Part shown: in pieces, positions 40,742 through 50,500 of the stretch | Layout: each line of letters begins with the position of its first letter | How positions within the stretch are numbered: the stretch's first letter is position 1 | DNA from: Acaudatibacter sp963835495 | Lineage (GTDB): Bacteria > Pseudomonadota > Alphaproteobacteria > Caulobacterales > Caulobacteraceae | Assembly: GCA_963835495.1 (NCBI GenBank) | Contig: CAWIFQ010000005.1 | Coordinates: forward strand, 1,798,001-1,862,000 | Direction of reading: 5' to 3' | Length of the DNA stretch: 64,000 nt | Position numbers and translations under genes: made by a program | The notes under the pieces: generated by a model | Told to the model about the DNA's origin: nothing | Seen by the model: the letters and a program-made list of their open reading frames with translations, nothing else | The model's database searches: none

Positions 40742-43495
40742 TCACGCGCCGCCGAGGTGCGCGGCGGTCGCCTCGATCGCCTCGACCAGACCCATCCGCT
40801 GCAGCGTCACGCCCTCGGGCAGGCTGGAGAACAGCCGGGTCGGGGCGGCGGCGTCGAGCATGACGAAGACGCCGAGGTCGTCGGCGCGGCGGATCAGCCG
40901 GCCGAACGCCTGGGCGATGCGGGCCCGGGCGATCGCGTCGTCGTAGCCCTTGCCACCGAAGCGCCCGCGGCGGGCCTTGTGCAGCAGATCCGGGCGCGGC
41001 CAGGGGATGCGGTCGAATACCAAGAGGCGCAGCGAGCGGCCCGGCACGTCGACGCCGTCGCGCACCGCGTCGGTGCCGAGCAGGCAGGAGTCTTCCTCGG
41101 CGCGGAAGATGTCGACCAGGGCGCCGGCCTCCAGCGGGTCGATGTGCTGGGCGTAGAGAGCGAGGCCCTTGTCGGCCAGCGGCGCGGCGATCCGCTCGTG
41201 CACGGCCCTGAGGCGCCGGATCGCGGTGAAGAGGCCAAGCGCCCCGCCGCCGGCGGCCTGGAACAGCTCCCGCATCGCCGCGCCCACCTGCCGCGGGTCG
41301 TCGCGGGCGACGTCGGTGACGACGATGGCGCGAGCATTGTTCTCGTAGTCGAACGGGGAGGCGAGGCGCAGCGTCTTCGGCCGGTCGGCAAATCTCGCCG
41401 AGCCGGTGCGCATCTCCGCCAGCGCGAAAGGGTCGTCGAGGGTGGAGTCGGCGAGCGTGGCGCTGGTCACCAGCACGCCGTGCGCCGGCGCCAGCACCGC
41501 GGCGGCGAGCGGCTGGCTGGGATCGACCCAGTGGCGGCGCGCGGCGGCGTCGACCACCCGGCCGTACATGAAGTTGGCGTCGAACCAGTCGACGAAGTCG
41601 GGATCGTCCTCGGCGTCCTCTTCCAGCGCCTTCAGCATCGAGCGCCAGGCCGGCAGCATCATCCGCGCCCGGCGGTCGAGCCCGCGCAACGCGCCTTCGA
41701 TCCGGGCCCGCTCGCTGGTCGGCAATTCGTCCGCGTCGTCGTCGAGCACCGCCGCCAGGTGCCGGGCCAGCGCCAGCAGCGGCGCCTCGACCGCGGCCAG
41801 CGCCCCGGCCGCCTTGGCGGCGGTCTCGCGGACCAGGTCGAGCGCCGGCCGCGCGGCGCACTCCATGCCGAGTTCGGAGGTCTCGGCGCGGGCGCGCAGC
41901 TGCTCCAGCACCGCCACCAGGAAAGCCTCGATCGGGCCGATCGGGCTGACCTCGCCGTTCGGCGGGGCGATGCGGCCGGACCAGCCCTCGCCCGGCAACG
42001 CCGCCGCCGCCCGCGTCGCCTGTTCCAGCGCCTCGCGCGCATGCGGCCGCTCGCCGAGGATATCGCCGAGCCGCGCCTCGAGGCCACGACCGCGCCGGCC
42101 GCGCCCTTCCGGTCCGCGGATCCAGCGGCGCATCTCGGCGGCCTCGGCCCCGGACAGACAGGCGGCGAAGGCGCTGTCGGCGGCGTCGAACAGGTGGTGG
42201 CCCTCGTCGAACACGATCCGCTTCAGGTGCGCGGTCTCGCTGTCGGCGGGCTGCCCTCTGGCGGTGCGGGCGCCGTCGTAGGCGGCCTGGGTCATCACCA
42301 GGGCGTGGTTGGCGATCACCAGGTCGGCGTGGCGCGAGGCGCGGATCGCCCGTTCGATGAAGCAGACCCGGTAGTGCAGGCAGCCGGCGTGGACGCACTC
42401 GCCGCGCCGGTCGACCAGGTTGGGCGCCGAGGCCTGGGCCACCGGGCCGACCGCGAACAGGGTCGGCAGCCAGGCTGGGAAATCGCCGCCGGTCATGTCG
42501 CCGTCGCGGCTGGCCCTGGCCCAGCGCGAGACCAGGCCAAGCCCGATCAGGTCGGCGCCGCCGAGCTGCGCGGCGTTCACCGCCTCCTGGAAGTTCAGCA
42601 GGCAGAGGTAGTTCTCGCGCCCCTTGCGCACCACGGCCTTGCGGGCGCGGATCGCCGGATCGGGGTAGAGCGCGTGGCTCTCCCGTTCGATCTGCCGTTG
42701 CAGCGCGCGGGTGTAGGTCGAGATCCACACCGCCGGCCCGTTGGCCTCGGCCCATAGCGAGGCCGGCGCGAGGTAGCCCAGGGTCTTGCCGACGCCGGTG
42801 CCCGCCTCGGCCAGCATCAGCCGCGGCTCGCCCTCGCGGTCGCGGGGCTGGAACGCGAACGCGGTCTCGGCGGCGAACTGCGACTGGGTCGGCCGCGCCT
42901 CGTCGAGACCCGCCTGTTCCAGCAAGCTCGCCAGGCGACGCGACGCGCCGGCCGGATCGATCGGCTTCGAGCCGGCCTCGCCGGCCGGCGCCTGGTCTTC
43001 CCACTCAGGCAGCCGCGACCACACCTCCAAACCGGTGCCGCGCCAGGGCCGGCCGAGCGGCTTCGAGCGCAGCGCGCCGATCGCCGCCGGGGCCCAGGCC
43101 CAGCTGGCCCGGCCCAGCGTCTCGGCCACCGCCAGCGCCTCGTCGCGGCTGGGCCTGGGATTCTCGGCGAGCTCGGCCAGCAACTGGGCGCAGACCGCCC
43201 GCAGCGCCCCGGCCTGCTCGGCCGCGCCCCTAGGCTCCGGCAGACCCAGCGCCAGCGCCAGTCCCGCCGCCGAGGGCGCGCAGTAGGCCGCCGGCCGCAC
43301 GAAGGCGAACAGCTCCAGCGCATCGAAGATTCGCGCCGACCGCGGCGGCGCATTCAGCTGCAGCCGCCGCGCCGTCATTCCGGCGTGGGCGACCAGCACT
43401 GGGCCGGCGTCGAACAGGTCCCGCGCCTCGGGCGGCCGCGCCAGCCGCGCGCCAGCCCCGTCGGCGATTCCCGCCCTTGGCCCAGGCAGCACCAC
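40742..43495 (-). CDS. DinG/XPD-like ATP-dependent DNA helicase
   Basis: Superfamily-2 helicase of the DinG-YoaA type, 917 residues. Walker A is LMLAEAGTGVGKTLGYLAPA. The iron-sulfur cluster cysteines are in ENYLCLLNFQEAV and GECVHAGCLHYRVCFIERA. The DEAH-box variant is VFDEGHHLFDAADSAFAACL. The C-terminal motor has GVLVTSATLADSTLDD, SCLLGTDAVRDGVDVPG and motif VI QAFGRLIRRADDLGVFVML. An N-terminal extension of about 170 residues precedes the helicase core, as in alphaproteobacterial relatives. The start is the GTG at 43495. At the 3' end the frame stops after TAAHLGGA; a continuation in the next frame (REPSTADLLADLAGMVA, ending near 40693) suggests one extra base near 40740. Confidence 0.87.
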   Translation of the reverse strand: MVLPGPRAGIADGAGARLARPPEARDLFDAGPVLVAHAGMTARRLQLNAPPRSARIFDALELFAFVRPAAYCAPSAAGLALALGLPEPRGAAEQAGALRAVCAQLLAELAENPRPSRDEALAVAETLGRASWAWAPAAIGALRSKPLGRPWRGTGLEVWSRLPEWEDQAPAGEAGSKPIDPAGASRRLASLLEQAGLDEARPTQSQFAAETAFAFQPRDREGEPRLMLAEAGTGVGKTLGYLAPASLWAEANGPAVWISTYTRALQRQIERESHALYPDPAIRARKAVVRKGRENYLCLLNFQEAVNAAQLGGADLIGLGLVSRWARASRDGDMTGGDFPAWLPTLFAVGPVAQASAPNLVDRRGECVHAGCLHYRVCFIERAIRASRHADLVIANHALVMTQAAYDGARTARGQPADSETAHLKRIVFDEGHHLFDAADSAFAACLSGAEAAEMRRWIRGPEGRGRRGRGLEARLGDILGERPHAREALEQATRAAAALPGEGWSGRIAPPNGEVSPIGPIEAFLVAVLEQLRARAETSELGMECAARPALDLVRETAAKAAGALAAVEAPLLALARHLAAVLDDDADELPTSERARIEGALRGLDRRARMMLPAWRSMLKALEEDAEDDPDFVDWFDANFMYGRVVDAAARRHWVDPSQPLAAAVLAPAHGVLVTSATLADSTLDDPFALAEMRTGSARFADRPKTLRLASPFDYENNARAIVVTDVARDDPRQVGAAMRELFQAAGGGALGLFTAIRRLRAVHERIAAPLADKGLALYAQHIDPLEAGALVDIFRAEEDSCLLGTDAVRDGVDVPGRSLRLLVFDRIPWPRPDLLHKARRGRFGGKGYDDAIARARIAQAFGRLIRRADDLGVFVMLDAAAPTRLFSSLPEGVTLQRMGLVEAIEATAAHLGGA

Positions 43496-43590
43496 CAGGG
43501 CGGGGGCCAGATCGAGAACTCGGCGCGATGGCGTTCACGGGTCAGGAATAGCGCATCGCGCCGCGAAACGAAACGCGAACGATCGCCGCC

Positions 43591-44034
43591 TCAGCCCTCC
43601 CGCAGGATCTTCAGCGCCCCCTCGATCCGCCGCGCCCGGGTTTCCGCCGCCTTGGCCGCTTCGATCGCCATGACGTGACGGCGCTGGTGGCTGTAGGACA
43701 GCTTCTCGAACCTGGCCTTCTCGGTGGGGTTGGCGGCTAGCGCGGCGGCGAAGTCGGTCGGGACCTCCACCTCGCGCGGCGCGTCGTCGACCTCCAGTTC
43801 GAGGTCGACTTCATCGCCGCCAGCGACGCCGGCGGCCGACCGGACTTCTGCGCTGACGCCGACCCATGAACCGGCCGTCCATCGGGGCAATGCTGGTTCG
43901 CCAGGTGTAGCGCGTTGATCGTCGCCCGCACCTTCGGCCGTTTGCCCGCGCCGAGCGCTGTCGACGATCTCGTCCGGCACGACGATGCCGGCGGTGTTGC
44001 CGCCGGTTTTGAGGATGGTGGTCTGGAGCTTCAT
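43591..44034 (-). CDS. DUF1905 (YdeI/OmpD-associated-like) protein, three +1 insertions that cancel
   Basis: Small cytosolic protein with an N-terminal DUF1905 barrel (MKLQTTILKTGGNTAGIVVP, DEIVDS) and a C-terminal bacteriocin-protection/OmdA-like tail (FAAALAANPTEKARFEKLSY, SHQRRHVMAIEAAKAAETRA). The single open frame of 147 residues looks intact, but its residues about 27-56 do not resemble the family. The expected sequence is found by changing frame three times: RPKVRATIN lies in a second frame and TSIAPMDGRFM in a third. The original frame then resumes at VGVSAEVRSAAGVAGGDEVD. The inserted bases are at about 43957, 43910 and 43865. It is divergent from the DEXH helicase across 98 bp. Confidence 0.82.
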   Translation of the reverse strand: MKLQTTILKTGGNTAGIVVPDEIVDSARRGQTAEGAGDDQRATPGEPALPRWTAGSWVGVSAEVRSAAGVAGGDEVDLELEVDDAPREVEVPTDFAAALAANPTEKARFEKLSYSHQRRHVMAIEAAKAAETRARRIEGALKILREG

Positions 44035-44132
44035 CGGCGGCCCTCCAACGTTCGTCGGCGCAGAAACCTCGCCGATCCGCGAAATGGCGGCAAGCCTCGA
44101 AACAGAACGGGAACATGGTATAGCCGGTTCTG

Positions 44133-46589
44133 ATGGACGACGGCCGCGCCCTGACGACTCTGCCGCCGCGCTTCTCGGCGTGGTTCGAGGGGCGTGGGTG
44201 GCAGGTGCGGTCGCACCAGCTGGCGATGGTGGAGAAGGCGAGGGCCGGGCGGCACGCGCTGCTGATCGCTCCCACCGGTGGCGGCAAGACCCTGGCCGGG
44301 TTCCTGCCCAGCCTGATCGAGCTGGCCGAGCGGCCGCCGAGCAACGCGCCGCGCGGGGTCCACACCCTCTATCTCTCGCCGCTGAAGGCGCTGGCGGTGG
44401 ATGTCGAGCGCAACCTGATGGCGCCGATCGCCGAGATGGGGCTGCCGATCAAGGCCGAGTCCCGCACCGGCGACACCGGGATCTCACGCCGCCAGCGCCA
44501 GCGGGTGAAGCCGCCGGACATGCTGCTGACCACGCCCGAGCAGCTGGCGCTGTTCTGCGCCTGGGAGGGCGCGCGGCGCTATTTCGAGGACCTGCGCTGC
44601 GTGATCATCGACGAGGTGCACGCGACCTGGCCCTCCAAGCGCGGCGACCTGCTCTCGCTCGGCCTGGCCCGCCTGCAGCAGTTCGCGCCGAACCTGCGCC
44701 GGGTCGGGCTCTCGGCCACGGTCGACGACCCGGACGTGATCCGCCGCTGGCTGACGCCGACGACGCCGGATGCGGTCGACCTTGTGCGCGGCGCCCCGGG
44801 CGCGCCGCCGGTGGTCGACGTGCTGCTCTCCGAGGGCGGCGTGCCCTGGGCCGGCCACACCGCCCAGCACGCGATGCCGGAGGTCTATGAGGCGATCAAG
44901 CAGGCCAGGATCGCGCTGGTGTTCGTCAATACCCGCTTCCAGGCCGAGTTCGCTTTCCAGGAGCTGTGGCGGCTCAACGACGACAACCTGCCGATCGCCC
45001 TGCATCACGGCTCACTGTCGGCCGAGCAGCGCCGCAAGGTCGAGGCGGCGATGGCGCGCGGCGCGCTGCGGGCGGTGGTCTGCACCTCGACGCTCGATCT
45101 CGGCATCGACTGGGGCGACGTCGACCTGGTGATCCAGCTGGCTTCGCCCAAAGGCGCCTCGCGGATGGTGCAGCGGATCGGCCGCGCCAATCACCGGCTC
45201 GACGAGCCCAGCCAGGCGCTGTTCGTGCCGGCCAACCGCTTCGAGATGCTGGAATGCCAGGCCGCGCGCGAGGCGATCGCCGAGAACGCGCTGGACTCCG
45301 AGCCGGAGCGGGAAGGTGCGCTGGACGTGCTGGCGCAGCACGTGATGGGCCTGGCCTGCTCAGAACCGTTCGACCTGCTGCCGCTCTACGACGAAGTCCG
45401 CGCCGCCGGGCCCTATCGCGACCTCAGCTGGGAGGACTTCGAGGGGGTGATCGATTTCGTCTCAACCGGCGGCTACGCGCTGAAGAGCTACGACCGCTTC
45501 AAGCGGATCGTGAAGGGGCTGGATGGCCTGTGGCGGGTGCGCAACGAGGAGACCGCCCTGCGCCACCGCATGAACGTCGGCGCCATCGTTTCGCCGACCA
45601 TGCTCAGTGTACGGATCGCTGGCCGCCGGCGGGGGACGGTCGGGCGCAAGATCGGCGAGGTGGAGGAGGGCTACCTCGAGGTGCTGGAGCCCGGCGACAC
45701 CTTCATCTTCGGCGGCCAGGTCTGGGAACTGGTCGGTGTCACGGGCCTCGACGTGCTGGTCCGCCCGGCCGGCGACAAGCCGCCGAAGATGCCGTCGTGG
45801 GGCGGCTCCAAGTTCGCGCTGTCCACCTTCCTGGCCGCGAAGGTCCGCCATCTGATGAGCGACGGCGCGCATTGGGGCGTACTGCCGGACGACACCCGCG
45901 AGTGGCTGGAGATCCAGCGCGACCGCTCGATCATCCCGGCCGAGGACGAAATGCTGCTGGAGACGTTCCCGCAGGGCCAATGCCACTTCATGGTCGCCTA
46001 TCCGTTCGAGGGGCGGCTGGCGCACACCACCCTGGCGATGCTGCTCACCCGGCGGCTCGAGCGCATCGGCGCCGGCCCGCTCGGCTTCGTCTGCAACGAC
46101 TATGCTGTCACCATCTGGTCGCTGAAGCCGATGGACAACCTTGATCTGGACGATCTGTTCGCCGAGGACATGCTTGGCGATGACCTCAAATCCTGGCTTC
46201 TCGAAAGCTCGATGATGAAGGCGGCTTTCAAGGCGTGCGCGCTGATTTCCGGGCTGGTGGAACGGAGGTTCCGCGGCGACCAGAAGAGCGGGCGCCAGAT
46301 CAGCTTCTCGACCGACCTCGTCTACGACGTGCTGCGCCGTCACCAGCCCGACCATCTGTTGCTGCGCTGCGCCCGGGCCGACGCGGCGCGGGGCCTGGTC
46401 GACGTGACGCGACTGGGCGACCTGCTGGCGCGGATCAAGGGCCGCATCCGCCATGCCCGGCTGGATCACCTGTCGCCGTTCTCGGTGCCGATGATCCTGG
46501 AGATTGGCAAGCAGCGTTCGCCCGGTGGCGCGGGCGAAATGATCCTCGCCGAGGCGGCCGAGACCCTGATCGCCGAGGCGATCCGGTGA
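44133..46589 (+). CDS. Ligase-associated DNA-damage-response DEXH-box helicase (Lhr-like)
   Basis: Superfamily-2 helicase of the Lhr type, 818 residues, matching the 'ligase-associated' subgroup (TIGR04121). Motif I is LLIAPTGGGKTLAGFLPSLI, motif II VIIDEVHATWPSKRGDLLSL, motif III VGLSATVDDPDVIRRWL, motif IV IALVFVNTRFQAEFAFQELW and motif VI RMVQRIGRANHRLDEPSQAL. A winged-helix and beta-barrel Lhr region follow (FVSTGGYALKSYDRFKRIVK, FGGQVWELVGVTGLDVLVRP). The stop overlaps the GTG of pdeM. The ligase and exonuclease genes that usually complete this module are not in the window. Confidence 0.93.
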   Translation: MDDGRALTTLPPRFSAWFEGRGWQVRSHQLAMVEKARAGRHALLIAPTGGGKTLAGFLPSLIELAERPPSNAPRGVHTLYLSPLKALAVDVERNLMAPIAEMGLPIKAESRTGDTGISRRQRQRVKPPDMLLTTPEQLALFCAWEGARRYFEDLRCVIIDEVHATWPSKRGDLLSLGLARLQQFAPNLRRVGLSATVDDPDVIRRWLTPTTPDAVDLVRGAPGAPPVVDVLLSEGGVPWAGHTAQHAMPEVYEAIKQARIALVFVNTRFQAEFAFQELWRLNDDNLPIALHHGSLSAEQRRKVEAAMARGALRAVVCTSTLDLGIDWGDVDLVIQLASPKGASRMVQRIGRANHRLDEPSQALFVPANRFEMLECQAAREAIAENALDSEPEREGALDVLAQHVMGLACSEPFDLLPLYDEVRAAGPYRDLSWEDFEGVIDFVSTGGYALKSYDRFKRIVKGLDGLWRVRNEETALRHRMNVGAIVSPTMLSVRIAGRRRGTVGRKIGEVEEGYLEVLEPGDTFIFGGQVWELVGVTGLDVLVRPAGDKPPKMPSWGGSKFALSTFLAAKVRHLMSDGAHWGVLPDDTREWLEIQRDRSIIPAEDEMLLETFPQGQCHFMVAYPFEGRLAHTTLAMLLTRRLERIGAGPLGFVCNDYAVTIWSLKPMDNLDLDDLFAEDMLGDDLKSWLLESSMMKAAFKACALISGLVERRFRGDQKSGRQISFSTDLVYDVLRRHQPDHLLLRCARADAARGLVDVTRLGDLLARIKGRIRHARLDHLSPFSVPMILEIGKQRSPGGAGEMILAEAAETLIAEAIR

Positions 46590-47311
46590 GCGCCGAGCCC
46601 GCCTTCCGCTACGCGTTCGCCCAGAGTCCCTGCGGCGGGCTGGTGCTGGAACTCGCCGGCGCCGAGGCGCTGTTGCGGGCGTCCGGCGCGCTGTGGCTGG
46701 CGGCGGAGCGGCTGCTGGTGGTGGCCGACCTGCACCTGGAGAAGGGCTCGGCCTACGCCGCGCGCGGCCAGATGCTGCCGCCCTACGACACCCGCGAGAC
46801 TCTCGCGCGACTTGCCGCCGAGGTCGCCCAGCTTCGTCCGCAGACGATCCTTCTGCTCGGCGATACGTTCCATGACCGGGCCGCCGAGGAACGCCTCTGC
46901 GAGACAGACGTCCGTACCCTGACGACCTTGGCCGCTGTCGCCGATCTGGTGTGGATCGTCGGCAACCATGACGCCGACGGGCCGCGGGCGCTGTTCGGCC
47001 AGAGCGCGGCTGCCTGGGCGGCTGCCGGCCTGTCACTTGTGCACGAGCCCGCCGCAACGCCGCGTTTCGGCGAGGTGGCCGGCCACCTGCATCCGGCCGC
47101 GAGGATCAAGGGGCGCGTCGGCAGCGTGCGCCGGCGTTGTTTCGTCACCGATGGCGAGCGTCTCGTGATGCCGGCGTTCGGCGCCTTCGCCGGCGGTCTG
47201 AACGTGCGCGACGCCGCGTTCAGCGGCCTCTTCCGCCGCCTGCCGCTGGCCGTCGCGCTAGGCGACGGCCGCGCGCACGCCGTTGGCTGGGGGCAACTGA
47301 GGCCAGACTGA
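46586..47311 (+). CDS. pdeM: Ligase-associated DNA-damage-response endonuclease PdeM
   Basis: Calcineurin-like metallophosphoesterase of the ligase-associated module (TIGR04123), 241 residues from the GTG at 46586 that overlaps the helicase stop. Metal-binding motifs are LLVVADLHLEKGSAYAARGQ (D-x-H), TILLLGDTFHDRAAEER (GD), VWIVGNHDADGPRALFG (GNHD) and VAGHLHPAARIKGRVGSVRR (GHxHP). The conserved C-terminus VMPAFGAFAGGLNVRDAAFS fits PdeM. It is translationally coupled to the helicase, in line with a joint DNA-repair role. A repeat element follows at 47371. Confidence 0.92.
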   Translation: MSAEPAFRYAFAQSPCGGLVLELAGAEALLRASGALWLAAERLLVVADLHLEKGSAYAARGQMLPPYDTRETLARLAAEVAQLRPQTILLLGDTFHDRAAEERLCETDVRTLTTLAAVADLVWIVGNHDADGPRALFGQSAAAWAAAGLSLVHEPAATPRFGEVAGHLHPAARIKGRVGSVRRRCFVTDGERLVMPAFGAFAGGLNVRDAAFSGLFRRLPLAVALGDGRAHAVGWGQLRPD

Positions 47312-47370
47312 GCCAGAGGCCGCGTTCAGTCCGGAGCGCGTTGAGATTAGATACATCACGCTCTCACCAC

Positions 47371-47470
47371 GTCATGGCCGAGCTTGTCTCGGCCATCCAT
47401 GGACACCGCTACCAGGGACGTTCATGGATTGCCGACACTCCGCGCTTCGCGCTCCGGCCGGCAATGACGT
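47371..47470. repeat. Intergenic palindromic element (family B)
   Basis: About 100 bp, beginning GTCATGGCCGAGCTTGTCTC and ending CTCCGGCCGGCAATGACGT; the ends GTCAT...ATGAC are inverted. The internal CGCGCTTCGCGCTCCG is shared with 55644-55744, whose whole length is closely similar. It lies between pdeM and the convergent podJ. Confidence 0.75.
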
Positions 47471-47501
47471 GAGATAGGTTTCCAACCGATCCCGATCGGT
47501 C

Positions 47502-50500
47502 CTACCTCGTATAGACCGCCAGCTTGCCGACCGTCGCCGGATCCGGGTTGCCGGTGACCGGCAGGGACTGGTCGCGCTGGTAGGCGGCCAGCGCCATGTG
47601 CAGCGCCTGCGAGGCGACGCCGTCGGTGGGGCCCTGGTAGTAGCCGAGCTGGTTCAGCGCGCGCTGGGCGGTGACCAGATCGGGCGAAGGCGCCATCGCG
47701 GCGGCGGGTGGCATGGTCGCCGGATTGGCCGCGGTCGGCTGGAACTCCACCGCGGCGCGCTCGGCGACCGCGCGGGCGTCGGGGGTCAGCCCGGCGCGGA
47801 CCCGCATCGCCCCGGCCTTGGCCTCGGCGTCGCCGGAGCGGCTGGCGATCAGGTACCACTTGTAGGCTTCGGCCGGGTTCACACTGACGCCGTCGCCGTG
47901 CTCGTAGATGGCGGCGAGGTTGAACTGGCTGTCCAGCAGGCCAAGCTCGGCCGCGCGGCGGAACCACTCGGCCGCCTGGGCCGCGTTGCGGGCGCCGCCG
48001 ACGCCTTCGTGCAGGTCGAGCGCGAGGTTGTGCATGGCGGTGCGGTCGCCGCCCTCGGCCGCGCGCTCGAGCCAGTGGCGCGACTCGGTGGCGTCCTTCT
48101 TCAGCCCTGCCTTGCCGTCCTGGATCAGCTCGGCGAGATAGAACTGGGCCGGCGCGTAGCCGCCGTCGGCGAGCTTGCGCACCTCGATCAGGCCGGCCGC
48201 TTCGCCGGCGGTGACCTTGGCGACGGCGCCGGAGTAAGCGATGGACAGGTCGGGACCGGGAGCGGTCTGCGCCATCGGTTTGGGCGCGAGCGCGACGGCC
48301 GCCAGCGGCGCGCTGCCCTGTTGCGCCGGCGCGGTGGCGTCGGCCGCCTCGCCCTGCACCACCGAGAGGGCGTCGGCGACCCGCTTGGGCAGCTTGCCGC
48401 CCGGCTTGCCGTCGAACACCATGTAGCCGCCAGCCGACAAGCCGACCGCGGCCAGGACGCTGGCGACCATCAGGGCGCCGGCGGTGCCCCCGATCGTCCG
48501 CTTGCGCGAGCGGCCGAAGGTGAGGCTCTGCAGCACCAATTCATCGGCCGGACGTCCGGGGGCGCGGGCCTTCGCGCCGCCGTCGCGGTCGTTGGTCGCA
48601 CGGGCGGCGGCCCTGGCGCGTTCGATCACTTCGCGGGTGGTGAGCGCCGCCAATTCGGCGATCGGGGCCTCGTCCGGCTCCGGTTCCTGATCCGGCTCGG
48701 CGTGCCGCGCGGCGGCTGCGTCGAAATAGGCGTCGTCGTCCTCGTCGTCTTCCAGCAGGTGGCCCTGCGGGGCCAGTGCGGCGGTCGGAGGTTCGTCGGC
48801 GAGCATGGGCTCGTGCGCGGCTTCGGCGGGATGCGCTTCCGGCGCCGGGGCGAACAGCTGTGCGCCCGGACCGATCAGTTCGTCGTCGACGTCGAAGCCG
48901 ACGTTCGGTTCGAGTTCGAAGTCGTCGAAGTCGCGCACGGGCCGCGCGGCGACGGGCGCGGGCTCATGAGGCGGCTCATGAGTCTCATGCGCCGGCTCGG
49001 CCAGCAACTCGGCCGCCGACGCCGGTTCGGCGATGGCGGCGGCCTCGAAGTCGGCGTCGTCAAACGTCGCCGGGGCCGGCGCGGCGAACGCTGTCTCGGG
49101 ATAGGTCGGCTGGGGGTAGGTCGGCTCAGGCGACGTGGATTCCGGGTAGGTCGGCTCCGGGTAGGTCGCCGGGGCGTAGATGGTCGTATGGTCGTCCATC
49201 GCGGCGGCGAACGAGGATGGCTCGGTCGCGCGCAACGACGGGCGCTCGGCCGGCGGAGTCTCGTAGCCGGGGAACGGGGCCTCGCCGAACAGGGCCTCGT
49301 CGGCGTCGTAGCGCGGCGACGCCGGCGCCACGTCGGTGATCCGGCGCTGGGTCTCGGACAGGCGGTCGTCGATCTTCTGACGGGCTTCCTCCAGCAGGCG
49401 CGCAGTGCGCTCCTCGCTCTGGCGGATGCGCTCCGCCAGTTCGCTGGTGGACTGCTCGTAGCGCTGGCCGACACGCTCGGTGACGCGGGCGACCTGCTCG
49501 CCGACATCGTCGATCGCCTGCGCGGAGCGGCGCTCGGCGTTGGCGATGCGTTCGGCGAGGCGCTCGGTGATGCGGGCGATCTCGGCGCCCAGCTTCTCCA
49601 GCGCCTGGGCCTGGATGGTGTCGGCGCGGGCGAGGCGATCTTCCACCGCCCCGGTCATGCGCGAGAACTCGGCGCTGACCCGCTCGGCGGCCTCGGCGCT
49701 GGTGCGCTCCACCGTGTGGACGCGGCGGCTGAGCGACTGGGCGACTTCCAGAACTTCGCGGCCCATGCGCTCGACCGCGCTGGCCGAACGCTGCTCGGCG
49801 CTGCGCACGTGCTCGCTCATCTCGGCCAGCGCCTGCTCGACGCGGTCGAAACGGGCGTCGGCGGCGGCGACCAGCTGGCGGCTCAGGTCCTCGCGGACGG
49901 CTTCGACGCGGGCGGAGAGGTTCTCGGCGGCCTGCTCGACCCCGCCGTCGTTCCCCGCCGCGGCGAGGTTGAGGCGGTCGTCGAGCGCGGTGCAGCTCTG
50001 CTTGAGCTCGCGGATCGCGCCGGAGGTGGCTTCATCGGAGCTATCGAGCCGCTCGACGCGGTCGCGCAGCGCTTCCAGCATCTCGCGGGCGTGCTTGTCG
50101 CCTTCGTAGACGTGGCCGGCGACCTTGCCGAGCGCGCCTTCCAGCGCCTTCAACGCTTCGGCGGAGCGCGGGCCGACGGCCTCTTCCTCCATCCGCCGCA
50201 TGCGGTCGCCGAAGCGCGCGGCCTCGGCCTTTACTTCCTGCACCTCGCCCTCGAAGCGAGCGGCGACCTGCATCTGCTCGCGCTCGGCGGCGTCGATGCG
50301 GCCGATGACTTCGCGCACCGAGCGCTCGACGCTGGCGATGGCCAGAGCCTGGCGGCTTTCGGCGGTGGAGATGCGGTCCGACAGGCGCTCGATCGCCTGG
50401 CTGACGCGGGCGATCTCGTCGGCGGGATGGCTGGTCTCGTAGCGCGGCGACCCGGCGTCGCGCGGCTGGGCGGCGTAGCTCGACGAGGACTGGTTGAAGT

